Origin: Hydractinia symbiolongicarpus
Taxonomy: Eukaryota > Cnidaria > Hydrozoa > Anthoathecata > Hydractiniidae
Length of the DNA: 64,000 bases
NCBI RefSeq assembly: GCF_029227915.1
Contig: NC_079887.1
Coordinates: 7,068,001-7,132,000, forward strand
Direction of reading: 5' to 3'
Position 1 is the stretch's first letter. Each line of letters opens with the position of its first letter. Positions 1-19,722 of the stretch are shown here, in pieces. The notes below the pieces were generated by a model. That model was given only the letters and a program-made list of their open reading frames with translations, ran no database searches and was not told the origin of the DNA. Both the position numbers and the translations under genes were made by a program.

Positions 1-1998
1 TGTTTTTACATGTTAGGATGAATATGTTATCACATTTTCTAACGATGTATAAACCTTTAACGAACGATTTTTAAGATATAGCTACGAACGTAGATTTCAA
101 AGCAACATCCTGCTAAAGCGAGCTAGCTAGCTATAACTGACCTTTTTTTTCGTACTATTTTATTGTTTTTAATCAGTTTGGTATGTCATTATAAAATTTT
201 AATGCAGTTTGGGTACAATATAATTCTTAATCAATAATTCTTATGCTAAATGTATTAGGTATGTTCTTATACATCCAGGAAATCTTCGATTGCGCGTAAG
301 GTAATGGTGCATGTAAACTCACACGACGCAAAAAATATAGTTTGTAGAGCTACACCTTTTTATTATTGTCATTAAAACTTATTCCGCAAAATAATATTAC
401 TGAGTAGTTTTTTTAGCCTAACGGCGTAACGAAGGGGTATTTCCTGTATACTAAAGGAGAACTAAGGAAATAAAGACATATTTGTTTTATGCAATAAAAG
501 CATCCATACAGATCCCGAAAACAACATGGCATAAATTTTTTTTAAATTTCGCATTTTATTATAAATTTTTTTATTCTTACAAAGATACTCATTTCAAATA
601 TGATATGAAATATGAACGTATTTGTTTACATCGCCGCGGACTTACGTCACACAAGTTAGTATTTTACCAAACAAAAAGTCTTAACCGACACTGTTATGGC
701 GCCAACAACCACTGTTCACAAATATAAAAAATTCACAGTTTCTATTCACATTATAATGAAAATTCTAAGCACAACTTGTTATCAATCGTTAGTTCTCCTT
801 TAATTAAACGAGGTTGTGATAAAGTTTTTTTGAAAATGGTATTACAACTATGCTGATGTGTGACATGGTTTACCTGTAATAAGCGTTCATGATAACAAGT
901 AAACTTGGTGTCATGTTAAATTTTTTTTAACGACAATTTATTCCGCAAAATAAAATAATATTGACCGATTGTTTTTGCTATAAAAAGGAAAAAACGGGTT
1001 GTAAACTTGAAGGAAAGTTATTTGTTACAAAATATATGTTAACCAAAACACTATAATGCTTAATGCGCCTCACTCGGATCACACAGTGACTTTACAATAG
1101 GCAAGACGTTTGGTGAATTGTGCACAAAATTATAATACAGACATGGTTTCCTTCGCAACGGCATTAGGTGAGAATGAATATTGGAAAACGTTGTTGTAGA
1201 CAACTATCTTTGGCTACTTGCACTTTTTAACTAGCATAACTCAAACGACGTATTAAAGCGTAATCGGCAGTTAATGCTACTAAAGCATGTCTGAGAGAAC
1301 ATGCGAACAAAGGAAAAATTATGCTCTGGGTGATGGAGTTTTTCTCCAACGAAATAAATACACAATAATAGTTGCTTAAAAATGATAGAGTGTAATTTCT
1401 TTTACATTTTTTTTCGGCGCTTAATTACGACGGGGTCTTAAAAGATACCGGGCGCTTATTTGTGTCATCAGAATGTGCTTTTTTGTTTATTCCGTCAATT
1501 ATTGTAAAACTAGCTGAGTGACAAAACTTTAAGGTTAATTGCTCAAGTGACGGTGATCCGCGCCTCAAATTCTAGTAGACTTTAGTATAGATATGGAGTG
1601 GATCGCTCATATTGTAAGGCGCTCGCAACCGATGTAGAGTCTCGGACATACTGTATTTTTTTTAAAAAAACTTTCGCGACTGCACTTAAAAAAAACAGAT
1701 GGGAGGGAGAATTATCCACTTTTTTGTAAACACTCTTTTTTAAGGGCTTAGGGTAGCTGTAAGTACCTGTAGAACTTATGGTACATGTAAGGGCTTAAAT
1801 TACCTGTAAGGGTTTAAGGTACCCTTAAAGGCTTTAGGTATTTGTAACGGTGCTTAAGACTTTATCAGAATTAAACAAACACGGATAAAAAGGATAATTA
1901 TATTTTTACAAAAAATTTCTTACAAAAAGCACCAAGTTATGGTGGTACCGTGCGTTATTTTGCATTAGCAAAACTTGCTTTATGGAATTCATTCAGCG
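1..1998. other. Gene-free stretch beyond the calpain 3' end
   Basis: I see no coding exon here that I can support. The sequence is AT-rich, with short open frames that lack recognisable motifs. It lies downstream of the calpain stop codon, so it may contain the 3' UTR of that minus-strand gene. The only structure I can point to is the degenerate tandem repeat at 1742-1856. Confidence 0.6.
1742..1856. repeat. Degenerate tandem repeat, unit like acctgtaagggctta
   Basis: About five diverged units of roughly 20-25 bases follow one another. Each contains a version of 'acctgtaagggctta' or 'ggtaccttaaggctta'. The units differ by substitutions and small indels, so the array is old. Confidence 0.55.
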
Positions 1999-9509
<7,511 letters not shown>

Positions 9510-10538
9510 AATTTTTTTTTATACTAAATCAAAACAAGACAAAATAAAATAAAATAAAACAACGACAACGACAAAAAAAAAAAAAACAATGACAGCAGCG
9601 AGAACAAAGTACACATGTACATAATAAGATATGCCTATACACTACAGCTTCATTATGTTATGTACATAAACATGTAATATTCTAGTTAAACATACTTATG
9701 AACTAATTATACAAAATATCAGTTGATAAATCCATAAATTACATAGCTTAACTGTTATTGTATGATAAGTCAAAATTGAAAGACAATTGCAATTAGATTA
9801 CCACAGAGAATTTATAGCTAATTACTTAATGTAAAAAAGCGGTTTGTATGAGGTTAAAAACAAGAATTTGTCAATTGCAAAACGATTACTTTATTGTCAG
9901 AATTTTTTTCGAAAGTATATTTTGTGGATTATACATGACTTTATTTTCACAAATAATCAAAAATAATTTTTTAAAAGCAACGTTGCTATTACGTTGCTTT
10001 TAAGTTGCGAAGTCGGCTAACCAAAAAGTAATGACTACCACATCGCGTTGCTGCAACGTTGATTTTCGGTAGATTTTGCAACGTAATATCACGACCCAAA
10101 TATAAACTTCCCATCTTAGTATTTTCCTCATGTGCTCGGTAAAGGCATCGAGGTGTATGATTGAACATTTTAAAAGGGTCAAGATTTATAATGAGGTAAT
10201 CACGCCGGTAGCAATGGTTGTTAAAGACAATAGGTAGTCGGGCATGTGAACAAATAGTAAATCAGAATACAAATATTTTTTGTAATGGTAGTATAAGGTA
10301 CGTTAACGACATGCGAAGCTGTGTGAAAGGGGCATGTTTGACAATATGGACTACAATTACGTTACCCGTCTTCCTCAAAAAAAGGCATAAATGATTATTA
10401 ACCATAAATACATAGAAATAGATTTTTTCGCGAAAAAAATACTTTGTCTTTTATTTTTCCGTTGAATATATCTTCGGATTGCATTGATCACCAAGATTGT
10501 TTGCAACATTTTATCCTAGATTCAAGCCGGCAACCAAG
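9510..10538. other. Region upstream of the calpain gene
   Basis: This AT-rich interval should contain the promoter and 5' UTR of the minus-strand calpain gene and the 5' edge of the next LINE. It has an AAAAT-type simple repeat at about 9535-9558 and a perfect 11-bp hairpin at 9974-10002 (AAAAGCAACGT, TGCTATT loop). I see no coding exon. Confidence 0.5.
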
Positions 10539-11597
10539 ATGGCGGAAGGCACGATTCTTAACAGAGAAATTTACGAACGAAATGATAAAATAAAATTGTC
10601 ATTTAGCGGCAGAGAGCTGTGTGAAGGTTTGTTGGAAGATATAAACAATACTCTAAATGTAACAGTGGACGATTTTAAGTCACCAAGCATCATATCAACG
10701 AAAAAAATATTTGTAAAGAGACCCAACATAGAGAAAAGATTGATACGACTGGTGAAGACGAAATATTTAAAGATCCTGGAATTGCAAATTTTCAATCTGC
10801 GTTTATATCCCATCTACTATCGGAGATTGAATTTATGAGACAACAGCTAACGGAGAAAGATAGAGTAATCGAACATCTAATTGGGAAGCAGAATTTCCAT
10901 GGAGAATCTCAAAAAAAAAAAAAAATTTGAAAGAGAAACATCTCTCATACATTTCAACGTAACCATGGCAACGAACAAAAACTTACAAAAAACTTCGAAT
11001 CAAATTCGGTTAATTCTCAAGACAATAGACCACTTCAAACGCATAACAAAGGTAATCATACAAGTGACAATAAAATTAATAATTACAACAAAAATAAAAC
11101 TAAAACTGTTACTGTCAATAATGATCAACGTAAAATGGAGAATTCCCCAGTAATTGAAAAAAAACGAGTGGTAGTAATAGGCGATTCCATTATTAAAGAT
11201 TTGGCACCGAGAGGGATATCACAAACTGATACGGTTGAGGTTAGATGTCATTCTGGCGCTACTACGGAAGATATTATCGATCACGTAAAACCAACAGTGC
11301 GAAAAAAACCAAATGTTGTGATTCTCCACGAACAATATAAATACCAAAAAAAACTGAAAGCAGTAGTAAATACAATACGTGAAATTGATGTAAATCACGA
11401 AATTCAACTCAAATCATAGCGAGCTTATTAACAAAAGGAATGAATGGTTGGAAAATTACTGTGGTAACACAGGTATGATATTTATTAATAACTCTAACAT
11501 TGATGAAAGAGGGTTAAACTTAAGTAAACTTCATTTAAACAAAACTGGGTCATCAATTTTAGCAAATAATATTATAAAAGGTTTAAATCAATTATGA
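10539..11597 (+). pseudogene. LINE A ORF1: coiled coil plus broken SGNH esterase
   Basis: The frame starts MAEGTILNREIYERND. It shifts near 10742, continues with a coiled coil (FMRQQLTEKDRVIEHLI), and shifts again in an A-rich run at 10911-10925. The esterase part has block I in VVVIGDSIIKDLAPRG and a final LSKLHLNKTGSS block that would supply the catalytic His. Between them the GTND-type block III is lost after VVILH, at about 11326. Esterase ORF1 proteins occur in CR1-type elements, where the role is unsettled. Confidence 0.7.
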
Positions 11598-11681
11598 TTA
11601 GAAAGTTTTAATGATACTGCTAACCGTCTTGAATCTGCAGAGCTGAGCACTGCTAATTCAAGCCAAAATGTTTTCAAAGTC

Positions 11682-14341
11682 TTGAAGGGTAGGCGTCTTA
11701 AGAATCACAAGAATATTATTTTCTCTTATTTGAACATAAATTCTATCCGTAATAAATTTCAAGGTTATAGTGACATGGTTAGTGGTAATGTTGACATTGT
11801 GTGCATAGCGGAAACGAAAATAGATGAGTCTTTCCCGACAGCTCAGTTTTTAATGAACGGATATCACAAACAATATCGTCTTGATATTAGTAATAGAAGT
11901 GGTGGGCTTCTAGTATATCTGAAGTCTTCTTTACTAAACCGCCTTTTAACTACATTTACTATACCAGCTGATTTTCAAGCAATATCTTTTGAACTGAATC
12001 TTAGAAAGGAAATGTGGCTTGTAATAAGTATTTATAAATATCCGAATCAAGACAATGAATTATTTTTAGATAATCTTTCAAGTATGATAGATCACTATTC
12101 TGTGACCTATGATAATTATCTAGTGATGGGGGATTTTAACCTTGAGACTAAAAAAGATAAAATGGTTGATTTTATGAACTCTCACAATTTGGTTAATCTC
12201 ATTAAGGGCAACACAAGTTTTAAGGGTTCGGGTTCTTGCATTTATTTACTCCTCACAAATCGCAAATTCTGCTTTAAATTTACAAATTCCTACAAAACAG
12301 GTTTCAGTGATTGTCATCACATGATATATACTATTCTTAAATCTACCTTCGAAAAGGAGGAACCAAAAATTATTAATTAAGCGATGAAAATGAAACTGCT
12401 TTTAAAAAGCAAAGAAATAAATGTGTCAAACTAGTACAAAAAAGTAAAGAAACCTACTATAACAATTTAGAGATTAAAAGTGTTACAGATAATAAAAAAA
12501 TCTGGAACACAGTTAAACCTTGCTTTACTGAGAAAGTCAAAAACAAAGAGCCGATAACATTAGTCGAAAATGGAAAAACTATCACTGATGACCCTGAAAT
12601 AGCATCGATTTTCAATGATTATTTTTGCAACCTTGTTCCCAATCTTAGAATCAAGCTAAATGAAAATCCACAAAATGATAATATTTTTAATGATAAATCT
12701 ATTGAGACCTCGTAATCGAAATTTGCTAATCATCCAAGTGTTGGCAAAATCAAACAGTTTTATGGCGAGTCTGGTAAAAAGCTTTCTTTTAGACGAGTCA
12801 GCCTATCTGATGTTACAAAAAAAATTAAAGATTTGGATAAAAATAAAACTACACAGCAGTCTGACATTCCAACGAAAATAATACAGGAAAATTCTGACAT
12901 TTTTGGAAATGTTTTGTGCAATAGCATAAATTATAACATCGACCAATCCAATTTTCCAAAACGCCTTAAGAACGCAGACGTCATTCCAGTTTTCAAAAAG
13001 GAGGACCGTACGGACAAGTGTAACTACCGCCCGGTCAGTATACTGCCTAATATCTCTAAGATATTCGAAAAATGCTTATACGAACAAATTGAAGCTTTTT
13101 TTCAACCTATTTTTAACAAGCAGCAGTGTGGTTTTCGGAGAGGTTTTAGTACGCAGCAATGCCTTATAGCAATGATCGAAAAATGTAAAAAAAGCCTAGA
13201 TAATAAAGGATCTTACGCAGCGTTATTGACAGACTTGTCTAAAGCTTTTGACTGTATAAATCACGATTTACTTATTGCTAAATTGCACGCTTATGGGTTT
13301 GACAAGGATGCTTTGAGATTAATACATAGCTATTTAACTGGCCGGAAACAAAGAGTTAAAATAAACAACTCATTTAGTACGTTACTGGACATCTTATTTG
13401 GTGTGCCACAAGGGTCTATTTTAGGCCCACTACTCTTCAACGTTTTCCTGATAGATTTATTTCTGATAAAGATTGAAACTGATATAGCTAGCTACGCAGA
13501 TGACAACACCCCATATACGTATGGGTCTGATAAAAATCAAGTTGTAGAAGACCTTGAAAAAACAGCAAAAAGAATGTTTATATGGTTTGCTGAAAACGGT
13601 ATGAAAGCCAATGAAGCAAAGAGCCATCTTCTTTCTAGCTTACCACTTGATACAAAAGCTGTCGTTGGAGACACGTACATTGAAAACAGTGACCAACAGA
13701 AACTGTTAGGGATAAAAATTGATCGGAAATTAAAATTTGATTTGCATGTAACGGATTTATGTCAAAAAACCAGCCAGAAACTACATGCGTTAGCGCGTGT
13801 TGCACCTTACATGGATACTCAAAAAAGAAGAGTTATTATGAAGGCTTTTGTTACCTCTCAATTCAGTTACTGTCCTTTGATATGGATGTTCCACAATAGA
13901 ACACTGAATAACAGAATTAATAATCTGCATGTAAGAGCACTTCGAATAATCTATTGTGACCATACATCAACATTTAAGGAACTGTTACATAGAGATAAAT
14001 CAAAAACGATACACGAAAAAAATCTTGAAACACTAGCTATAGAAATATATAAAGCTAAAAACAAACTCTCACATGATATAATTAGTGATTTTTTTCTGTT
14101 CCGTAGTAGCACTTATAATTTGAGAAATGAAAGAGAACTTTGCTATCGCACAGCAAAAACGTCCACTTATGGCACTGAAACTATCTCAAATTTCGCGCCA
14201 AAATTGTGGCAGATGATACCATCAAATATAAAAACATCTGAAACGTTACAAGAGTTTAAGTCAAAAATTAAGAAATGGAATCCAGAAAGTTTCCCTTGTA
14301 GGTTGTGCAAACCGTATATTAATGGATTAGGTTTTATTTGA
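11682..14341 (+). pseudogene. LINE A ORF2: APE endonuclease and reverse transcriptase
   Basis: The APE part (11682-12380) has YLNINSIRNKF, CIAETKIDESF, YLVMGDFNLE and a final SDCHHM where SDH is expected. A gap with stops covers 12380-12832. The RT part (12833-14341, 502 codons) is open, with NYRPVSILPNISKIFEKCLY, LTDLSKAFDCINHDLL, GVPQGSILGPLLF and the catalytic SYADDNTPY. The terminal FRSSTYNLRNE segment is typical of such ORF2 ends. The frame break between the two halves makes it non-functional. Confidence 0.8.
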
Positions 14342-14689
14342 CAGGCAGACTTTTATTTAGTATTTATAGCATTTTGCGGTTTGTTTTTGTTGTTTTTTTT
14401 GTTTTTTTTCCCGAATTTTCTGGCATACCACTTCCTTGCAATATATAGGATCCCAAAAATAAAAGCTATAGTCTAACCATCCTTTATTTCAGGATGATGG
14501 TATGCAAAGCAAAGAAGTCAAATTAACTAAATTAATTGCCTTCTTCATTGACTTTAATTAGCGACTTTTCCCGAGAAGCTAGAATTTTTTAATTTTTTTT
14601 TACACGTCAATGTAAAAGAAATTGTTAATAATAATAATAATAATAATAAGCTGGAAACAGCAGCAATATTATTTTAATTGAACAAGGAA

Positions 14690-14882
14690 ACATAATGACT
14701 AAATCAAATGATATTGCAAAAACATTTAATTGTTACTTTGGAAATATTGTAAGTTCTTTAAATTTATACAACTGGCCGGGTGAAAACTTTGAAGATGACC
14801 TTGACATAATAGATAACATAATTAACAAATTTAAATTTCATCCAAGCGTCCTGGCCATTAAACAAAATACAATAATTAATAG
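14690..14882 (+). mobile_element. LINE copy B, left fragment (split by LINE C)
   Basis: The frame 14695-14889 reads SNDIAKTFNCYFGN and INKFKFHPSVLAIKQN, the linker region just before the reverse transcriptase in CR1-type ORF2. It stops where the TAAG-tailed LINE C begins. The continuation is found at 19965. Confidence 0.7.
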
Positions 14883-15174
14883 TAAGTAAGTAAGTAAGTT
14901 ATATTTGCCATCATTATAAAATCGTTAAAAATATTTACAGAGAAAAAGAAATTGAAAACAAATAAATAAAATAATAAACTATATATAATATTAAAATGTA
15001 TCATAAAAAATATAAAATAAAATTGAATGCAATTTTCCTGAGTGTTGATATGTTTGATGGCTGGATAACACAAAACAAGCCAAGGCGAGATTTCCATTGT
15101 GGTCCATTTCTACCCTTATAGAAAAAAAGATAAGCAAAACGAAAACGAAAGGATTATCAAAAGATCATATGAAT

Positions 15175-17255
15175 TTAATTCACAAAATCATCTGAGTCCC
15201 TTCTCGTTATAACATCAAAATAGTGCTTTTTTAGGTTGTGTTTAAAACTGTTTGTAGTACTAGATCTTTTAAGACCCTCAGGAAGAGTATTCCATAAGGA
15301 GGGTCCAAGGTAGGAAAGACACTGTTGACCTTGGGATGTTTTTACACAAGATTGTTCAAGCCTCTGGAATGATGAACGAGTCGAAGCTGTTCTATGACTT
15401 GATGGAATAAATACATCAGACATGTACAGAGGACATTTTTTCTGAAAAAATTTATATGCATGATTGTTTACGCATACTTTAAACCTTTCGCCAACTGGTA
15501 GCCAATTTATTTCCTTAAAATCCGTAGCACCTACATGTGATCTGCTACTTTTTTGTAAACAGAAGCGAACACATTTGTTTTGAGCAACCTGGAGCTTCTT
15601 TTTTAAAACTTTTGTCAGGTTTGGATACCACACAGTACTGGCATAGTCAAAATGTGGTTGAATTAAAGAGTTACAAAGAAGTCGTCGCAGATCCTTGTTC
15701 AAAAATGAGCTTTGACAATAAAGAAATTTAATTTTACCATTATTTTTGTTAATCACATGTAAGGCCATTGACTCACCAGACAACGATTGGTCAAAGATGC
15801 AACCAAGATATTCAACTTTCGTATGCTGCTTGATTTCTACTCCATTGCAGGAAATATTAAGTTTTTCTGCTTTCTTAATTTTTCCCCTGGAGGCAAAAAG
15901 AATAGACTTGTTTTATCTTCACCAAAGTGTATGCTGAGTTTGTTGTCCACAAACCAATCACATAAATTACTGAAGTCTGTATTAAGAGCATTTTCCATCT
16001 CAGTTATGTCTTTGTGTTGAAATAAGAGACATGAATCATCTGCGTAGAGAAAAAGATCACATTGTACTAAAGCTTGTGGCATATCGTTTACATAAAGTAA
16101 GAACAGAAGTGGACCCAAGATAGAACCTTGGGGAACACCACATTCCAGTTTACCTGGATTAGATGATAAGTTATCTATTGACACACAAAATGTTCTGTTT
16201 GCAAGGTAAGACCTGAACCAAAGAATTACTTCATTTGAAAATCCAAGAGTTCCTAATCTTTCCAAAAATATGGAGTGGTTGATAGTATCGAAAGCTTTTT
16301 GTAGGTCAATGAGGATCATACCAGACAGCAAGCCTGCATCAAAACCTTTTGAAATTTTGTCATGTATATATGATAGACAAAAATCTGTTGAATGACAGCT
16401 TCTAAAGCCAGACTGAAATTTAAATAATATATTGTTTTCGTCTAAGAAAGCTTGTGTTTGGTTATGGACCACTCTTTCAATAATTTTAGAAAAAAGAGGA
16501 AGCAAAGATATAGGGCGGTAATTCTTTGGATCAGTTCTTGATCCCTTCTTATATAGTGGCTTAAGTTCAGCTATCTTACATTCACTAGGGAAAGATGACA
16601 GTGAGATAGAAAGATTACATAATTGAGTTATTGGTCTGCAGAGAACATCAGCACCATCCTTCAAGAAAATTCCAGATATAGTATCAAGTCCTGGTGCTTT
16701 TGTTGTACTAGTATCATTCAGCAAATTCAGCACATCTTCTTCTAAGACTTGCTGAAAATTGAATATCTTGTTTCCAATGTTTAGCGATTTGTAATATGAG
16801 ATGACAGCATTTATCCCAAATCTATTTGAGGGCTTAGGAAGATTTTGAAGCAGCCCATCTGCTAGACCAGAGAAAAAGTTCTTAAATATCTCTAGTTTTG
16901 ATTTTGTATCAAAATGTAAGGCATCCTCATCCTTTAGACAGTAGTTCGGATCTGACTTCTTTGAGTTGTCAAGTCCCATAGACTTTAGAGTCTTCCATAG
17001 TTCCTTAGGCTTGCCTGTGTTTTCTGTTATTTTGTTTTTATAGTATTCTTTTTTCTTTTTATTGATCAAATTTTGCACATTACTTTTTGCTTCATTCCAG
17101 AGGTCAGAATCAATTTGTAATTTTGACTTCTTAAACTTTTTAAAAAGTTTATCTCTAGTAGCAATCTTGTCTGCAATCTCACCATCAAACCATTCCTGGG
17201 AGTTGCATTTAATTCTGGCCTCTTTAGTAGGTGCTAAAGTATCTATTACTGACAT
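15175..17255 (-). pseudogene. LINE C reverse transcriptase half of ORF2
   Basis: The 15837-17255 frame holds NYRPISLLPLFSKIIERVVH, LIDLQKAFDTINHSIFLERL, GVPQGSILGPLLFLLYVND and the catalytic LFLYADDSCLLF. A frameshift near 15840-15900 moves the reading to 15175-15783, the C-terminal part with HFDYASTVWYPNL and GPSLWNTLP. Another frameshift at 17255, in an A-run where the stop TAA overlaps ATG, separates it from the APE half. Catalytic motifs are intact, so decay is recent. Confidence 0.8.
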
Positions 17256-18463
17256 TAGTTTTTCAAAAAATCAGAGTAGGCCAGATCAATGTCCGTGAAC
17301 TCATTATAATTTGGAATGTTTGTATCCCTTAGGAGACCCTGATACTGTTCCTTTGTGTAGTTTTTAAAAGATCGAAATTTGATATGTTTGTGGGTATTAA
17401 ACTTGACTTTTTTGACTTTTCTGGTGCAGAAAATCATTTGGTGATCTGATAGTCCAACATTTAAAACTCCACTTTGAGAAACTTTACCAACACAATTTGT
17501 TAAAAAGTGGTCAATAACTGTTGCAGTAGCACAAGTTACCCTTGTAGGCTCAACAATCAATTGTTTAAGGCCATAAAGCGAACAAAATTCTACATATTGC
17601 TTTTGCAATCCAGAGACATGATCACTCTTAAGTGCTGTCTTATTCATTTTAAAAATACTTCTACCATTACAAAGAGTATTGATATTAAAGTCTCCCAAGA
17701 GATAGAATTCTTTCTCATCAAAATCTAATGTAGTAAATTCATCTGAAATATTATTGACAAAATTATTTTGATCTGGTGGTCTGTAAAACACTCCAACAGT
17801 GAAAGGCTTTGTTTTAGGAAATAAAACATCAAACATGACACATTCCAAATTTTCTGAAAGTCGCTTATGAGAATTGTAACAAATATTATTTCTAATAAAG
17901 CAAGCAACACCTCCTCCATGCCTGTTTCTGTCACATCTAAGGAGGTTATAGCCTTCAATAGATACCTCAGAATCTGTTACAGTATTATCTAGTTTAGATT
18001 CTGTTATACCAATAATAGCTATTTTAGTTGAGAACGCTATTGCCCTAAGTTCATCAATTTTAGGTAAAAGCGAATTAATGTTGACATGAGCCATATGAAA
18101 CCCTCGCTTCTTGAACACGTTCCAGTCCTCATTCACAGTTGTCATATCCACAGGAGAGCCAGGGTTTAGACTTATGTCACCAGAAAGAAGAATCAATGAA
18201 CAAAGATAGTTTGTCTGGTTTTTCCTGCTTAAAACAAGAAAAGACAACATATAGTACTTGATGTTAGTTTCTAAGTTCTTATAAGTAATTTCGTTACAAA
18301 GAGCTACAGATTCAGGCACGAAGAAAGATGATTTGTTACAACGCTCAAGTTTGGAGTATTTACAAACTTCATTGTGATAACTATGTACAACAAGTGTAAC
18401 TATGGCAATTTGAAAGAAACAACCAGCTGATGCAAGCAATAAGTTTCTCTTTCTACAGCTCAT
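17255..18463 (-). CDS. LINE C APE endonuclease half with 2A-like motif
   Basis: This 402-aa frame starts with a hydrophobic segment (LLLASAGCFFQIAIVTLVV). It then has the 2A-like LILLSGDISLNPGS at 18156-18195, then the endonuclease with HMAHVNINSLLPKIDEL, IIGITESKLD, HGGGVACFIR, FYLLGDFNIN and LSDHQMIF. In functional 2A peptides the break falls between G and P of NPGP; here Ser replaces Pro, so separation is doubtful. It ends at a stop overlapping the RT frame. Confidence 0.75.
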   Translation of the reverse strand: MSCRKRNLLLASAGCFFQIAIVTLVVHSYHNEVCKYSKLERCNKSSFFVPESVALCNEITYKNLETNIKYYMLSFLVLSRKNQTNYLCSLILLSGDISLNPGSPVDMTTVNEDWNVFKKRGFHMAHVNINSLLPKIDELRAIAFSTKIAIIGITESKLDNTVTDSEVSIEGYNLLRCDRNRHGGGVACFIRNNICYNSHKRLSENLECVMFDVLFPKTKPFTVGVFYRPPDQNNFVNNISDEFTTLDFDEKEFYLLGDFNINTLCNGRSIFKMNKTALKSDHVSGLQKQYVEFCSLYGLKQLIVEPTRVTCATATVIDHFLTNCVGKVSQSGVLNVGLSDHQMIFCTRKVKKVKFNTHKHIKFRSFKNYTKEQYQGLLRDTNIPNYNEFTDIDLAYSDFLKN

Positions 18464-18560
18464 AACTTTAAGAAAGTTAACTATGATGAAGACGAAAAAT
18501 ATAAAAATATTTTCAGGAATGTAGATGTTTGCATAGTTATAGGCCAGTTTTTTCTGCAGG

Positions 18561-19127
18561 TTAATACCGTTTTTTTTCTCCTTTCAAACCGTCAAAGGTT
18601 TGATTATAAATATAAAAAGGTGAGAATAATAATTTATGAACAGGTAAAACTGTCTTACTATTTAATATAGCGCTATTTACAAATTCAGGCTTAATATTTT
18701 CAAAAATTGAAATTGAACAGTTAATAAAAAACAAACAGAAAATTATGTTAAAAAATAAATGAAAATTAAAAATTTTGGTTTGCGTTTTCCATTTACCTTG
18801 TGTTAATTTATCACGAAACAAGTTGTTAAGTTCCGTATTACTTGTCGTTGTTGGTACCTTTTTACGAGTAGGTTCACTAGTTTTTCGTTTCACAGTTTTT
18901 AGTTTTACTGTTTTTTCGCGTTTCTTTTTCAGCCTTTTTTCGTATCTAATAGGAATTTCAGTTTGTGCACTTACTGGAGGTTGATGAACATAATCACATT
19001 CATAAAATATAAATGGTATTTTGGTTGTATTGTTCATCTTTTTACAGTTATGTTCACTAGTGCAAACATTTATCCTACTAGCGTTTATCTTGATGGCCGA
19101 AGTAATAGGATAAGGCCAACTTTTCAT
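18561..19127 (-). CDS. LINE C ORF1 C-terminal part, basic and hydrophobic
   Basis: This 188-aa frame overlaps the end of the esterase frame by 50 bases. It has a Lys/Arg-rich region (EKRLKKKREKTVKLKTVKRK), then a hydrophobic segment (FNIIFCLFFINCSISIF) that could span a membrane. It may be joined to the esterase by a lost or programmed frameshift, or be independent. I do not recognise it outside LINEs. Confidence 0.45.
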   Translation of the reverse strand: MKSWPYPITSAIKINASRINVCTSEHNCKKMNNTTKIPFIFYECDYVHQPPVSAQTEIPIRYEKRLKKKREKTVKLKTVKRKTSEPTRKKVPTTTSNTELNNLFRDKLTQGKWKTQTKIFNFHLFFNIIFCLFFINCSISIFENIKPEFVNSAILNSKTVLPVHKLLFSPFYIYNQTFDGLKGEKKRY

Positions 19128-19722
19128 TACCTTTCTTGACTAGATGTAAGCAATCCCCATAGTACAGAGACATATTTAGAGTATTGTCTCTACATACCCA
19201 ATCCGTTTCTGGCATTAAAAACTCAAGGTTTTTCTTTGTACAAACTTTACTCAAAGAACAGTTGACATCATCTATTTTTCTCCATAAGTTAGAAATATGG
19301 AAATCACGAGATAGAATTCCACACACAATAATCCTCAAGTTTGCTTTTTTCTTACGAAGCGCGATACCTATAGATGTTACACCATCCGCAATGTCTTTAG
19401 GTACACTGTTATGTAGGTTGTTGGTACCACAAAGAATGACTACAGTCTTACAGGATGATGGAAGGTTGATATTTAAAGCTCGCCATAATACATTTTCTAC
19501 CTTGTCCCCACCAATACCAAGGTTGGTGGTATTGAGTGGTGTGAAGTAGTTGTCCCATACAGCATTGTACCTTGACAAATTAGACACAAGGGAGTCACCA
19601 ATTAAAATTACTTCGGGTTTACGACTCTTCAAAATTTCATTCAGCTTTACGTGAGTTTTATACCAGGTTGGTCTATTTTCTCGTCGAGCTGGTATTTCAC
19701 ATTTAGATTTGAAAGCAGACAT
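19078..19722 (-). CDS. LINE C ORF1: SGNH/GDSL-type esterase
   Basis: This 214-aa open frame carries the SGNH hydrolase signatures. Block I is EVILIGDSLVSNLSRY with the catalytic Ser, a Gly-rich block II is NLGIGGDKVENVLW, block III is VVILCGTNNLHNS, and the end is GDCLHLVKKGN with the Asp-x-x-His pair. Esterase domains are recurrent in ORF1 of CR1-type retrotransposons. All four catalytic blocks are present with no stop. The start is the first ATG (19722), upstream of the LINE's APE and RT frames. Confidence 0.75.
   Translation of the reverse strand: MSAFKSKCEIPARRENRPTWYKTHVKLNEILKSRKPEVILIGDSLVSNLSRYNAVWDNYFTPLNTTNLGIGGDKVENVLWRALNINLPSSCKTVVILCGTNNLHNSVPKDIADGVTSIGIALRKKKANLRIIVCGILSRDFHISNLWRKIDDVNCSLSKVCTKKNLEFLMPETDWVCRDNTLNMSLYYGDCLHLVKKGNEKLALSYYFGHQDKR

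Larger units (their letters stand above)
10539..14649 (+). mobile_element. CR1-like LINE copy A, degraded, (AAT)n tail
   Basis: ORF1 with a coiled coil and an SGNH-esterase remnant is followed by ORF2 with APE endonuclease and reverse transcriptase. The copy ends in an (AAT)n run at 14628-14649, the usual kind of microsatellite tail for CR1-type LINEs. Several frameshifts mark it as inactive. Confidence 0.85.

Noticed and set aside
482-727. 81-codon plus-strand ORF
   Set aside because: Composition is Phe/Lys/Tyr-rich as expected from AT-rich DNA and it has no motif or supporting context.
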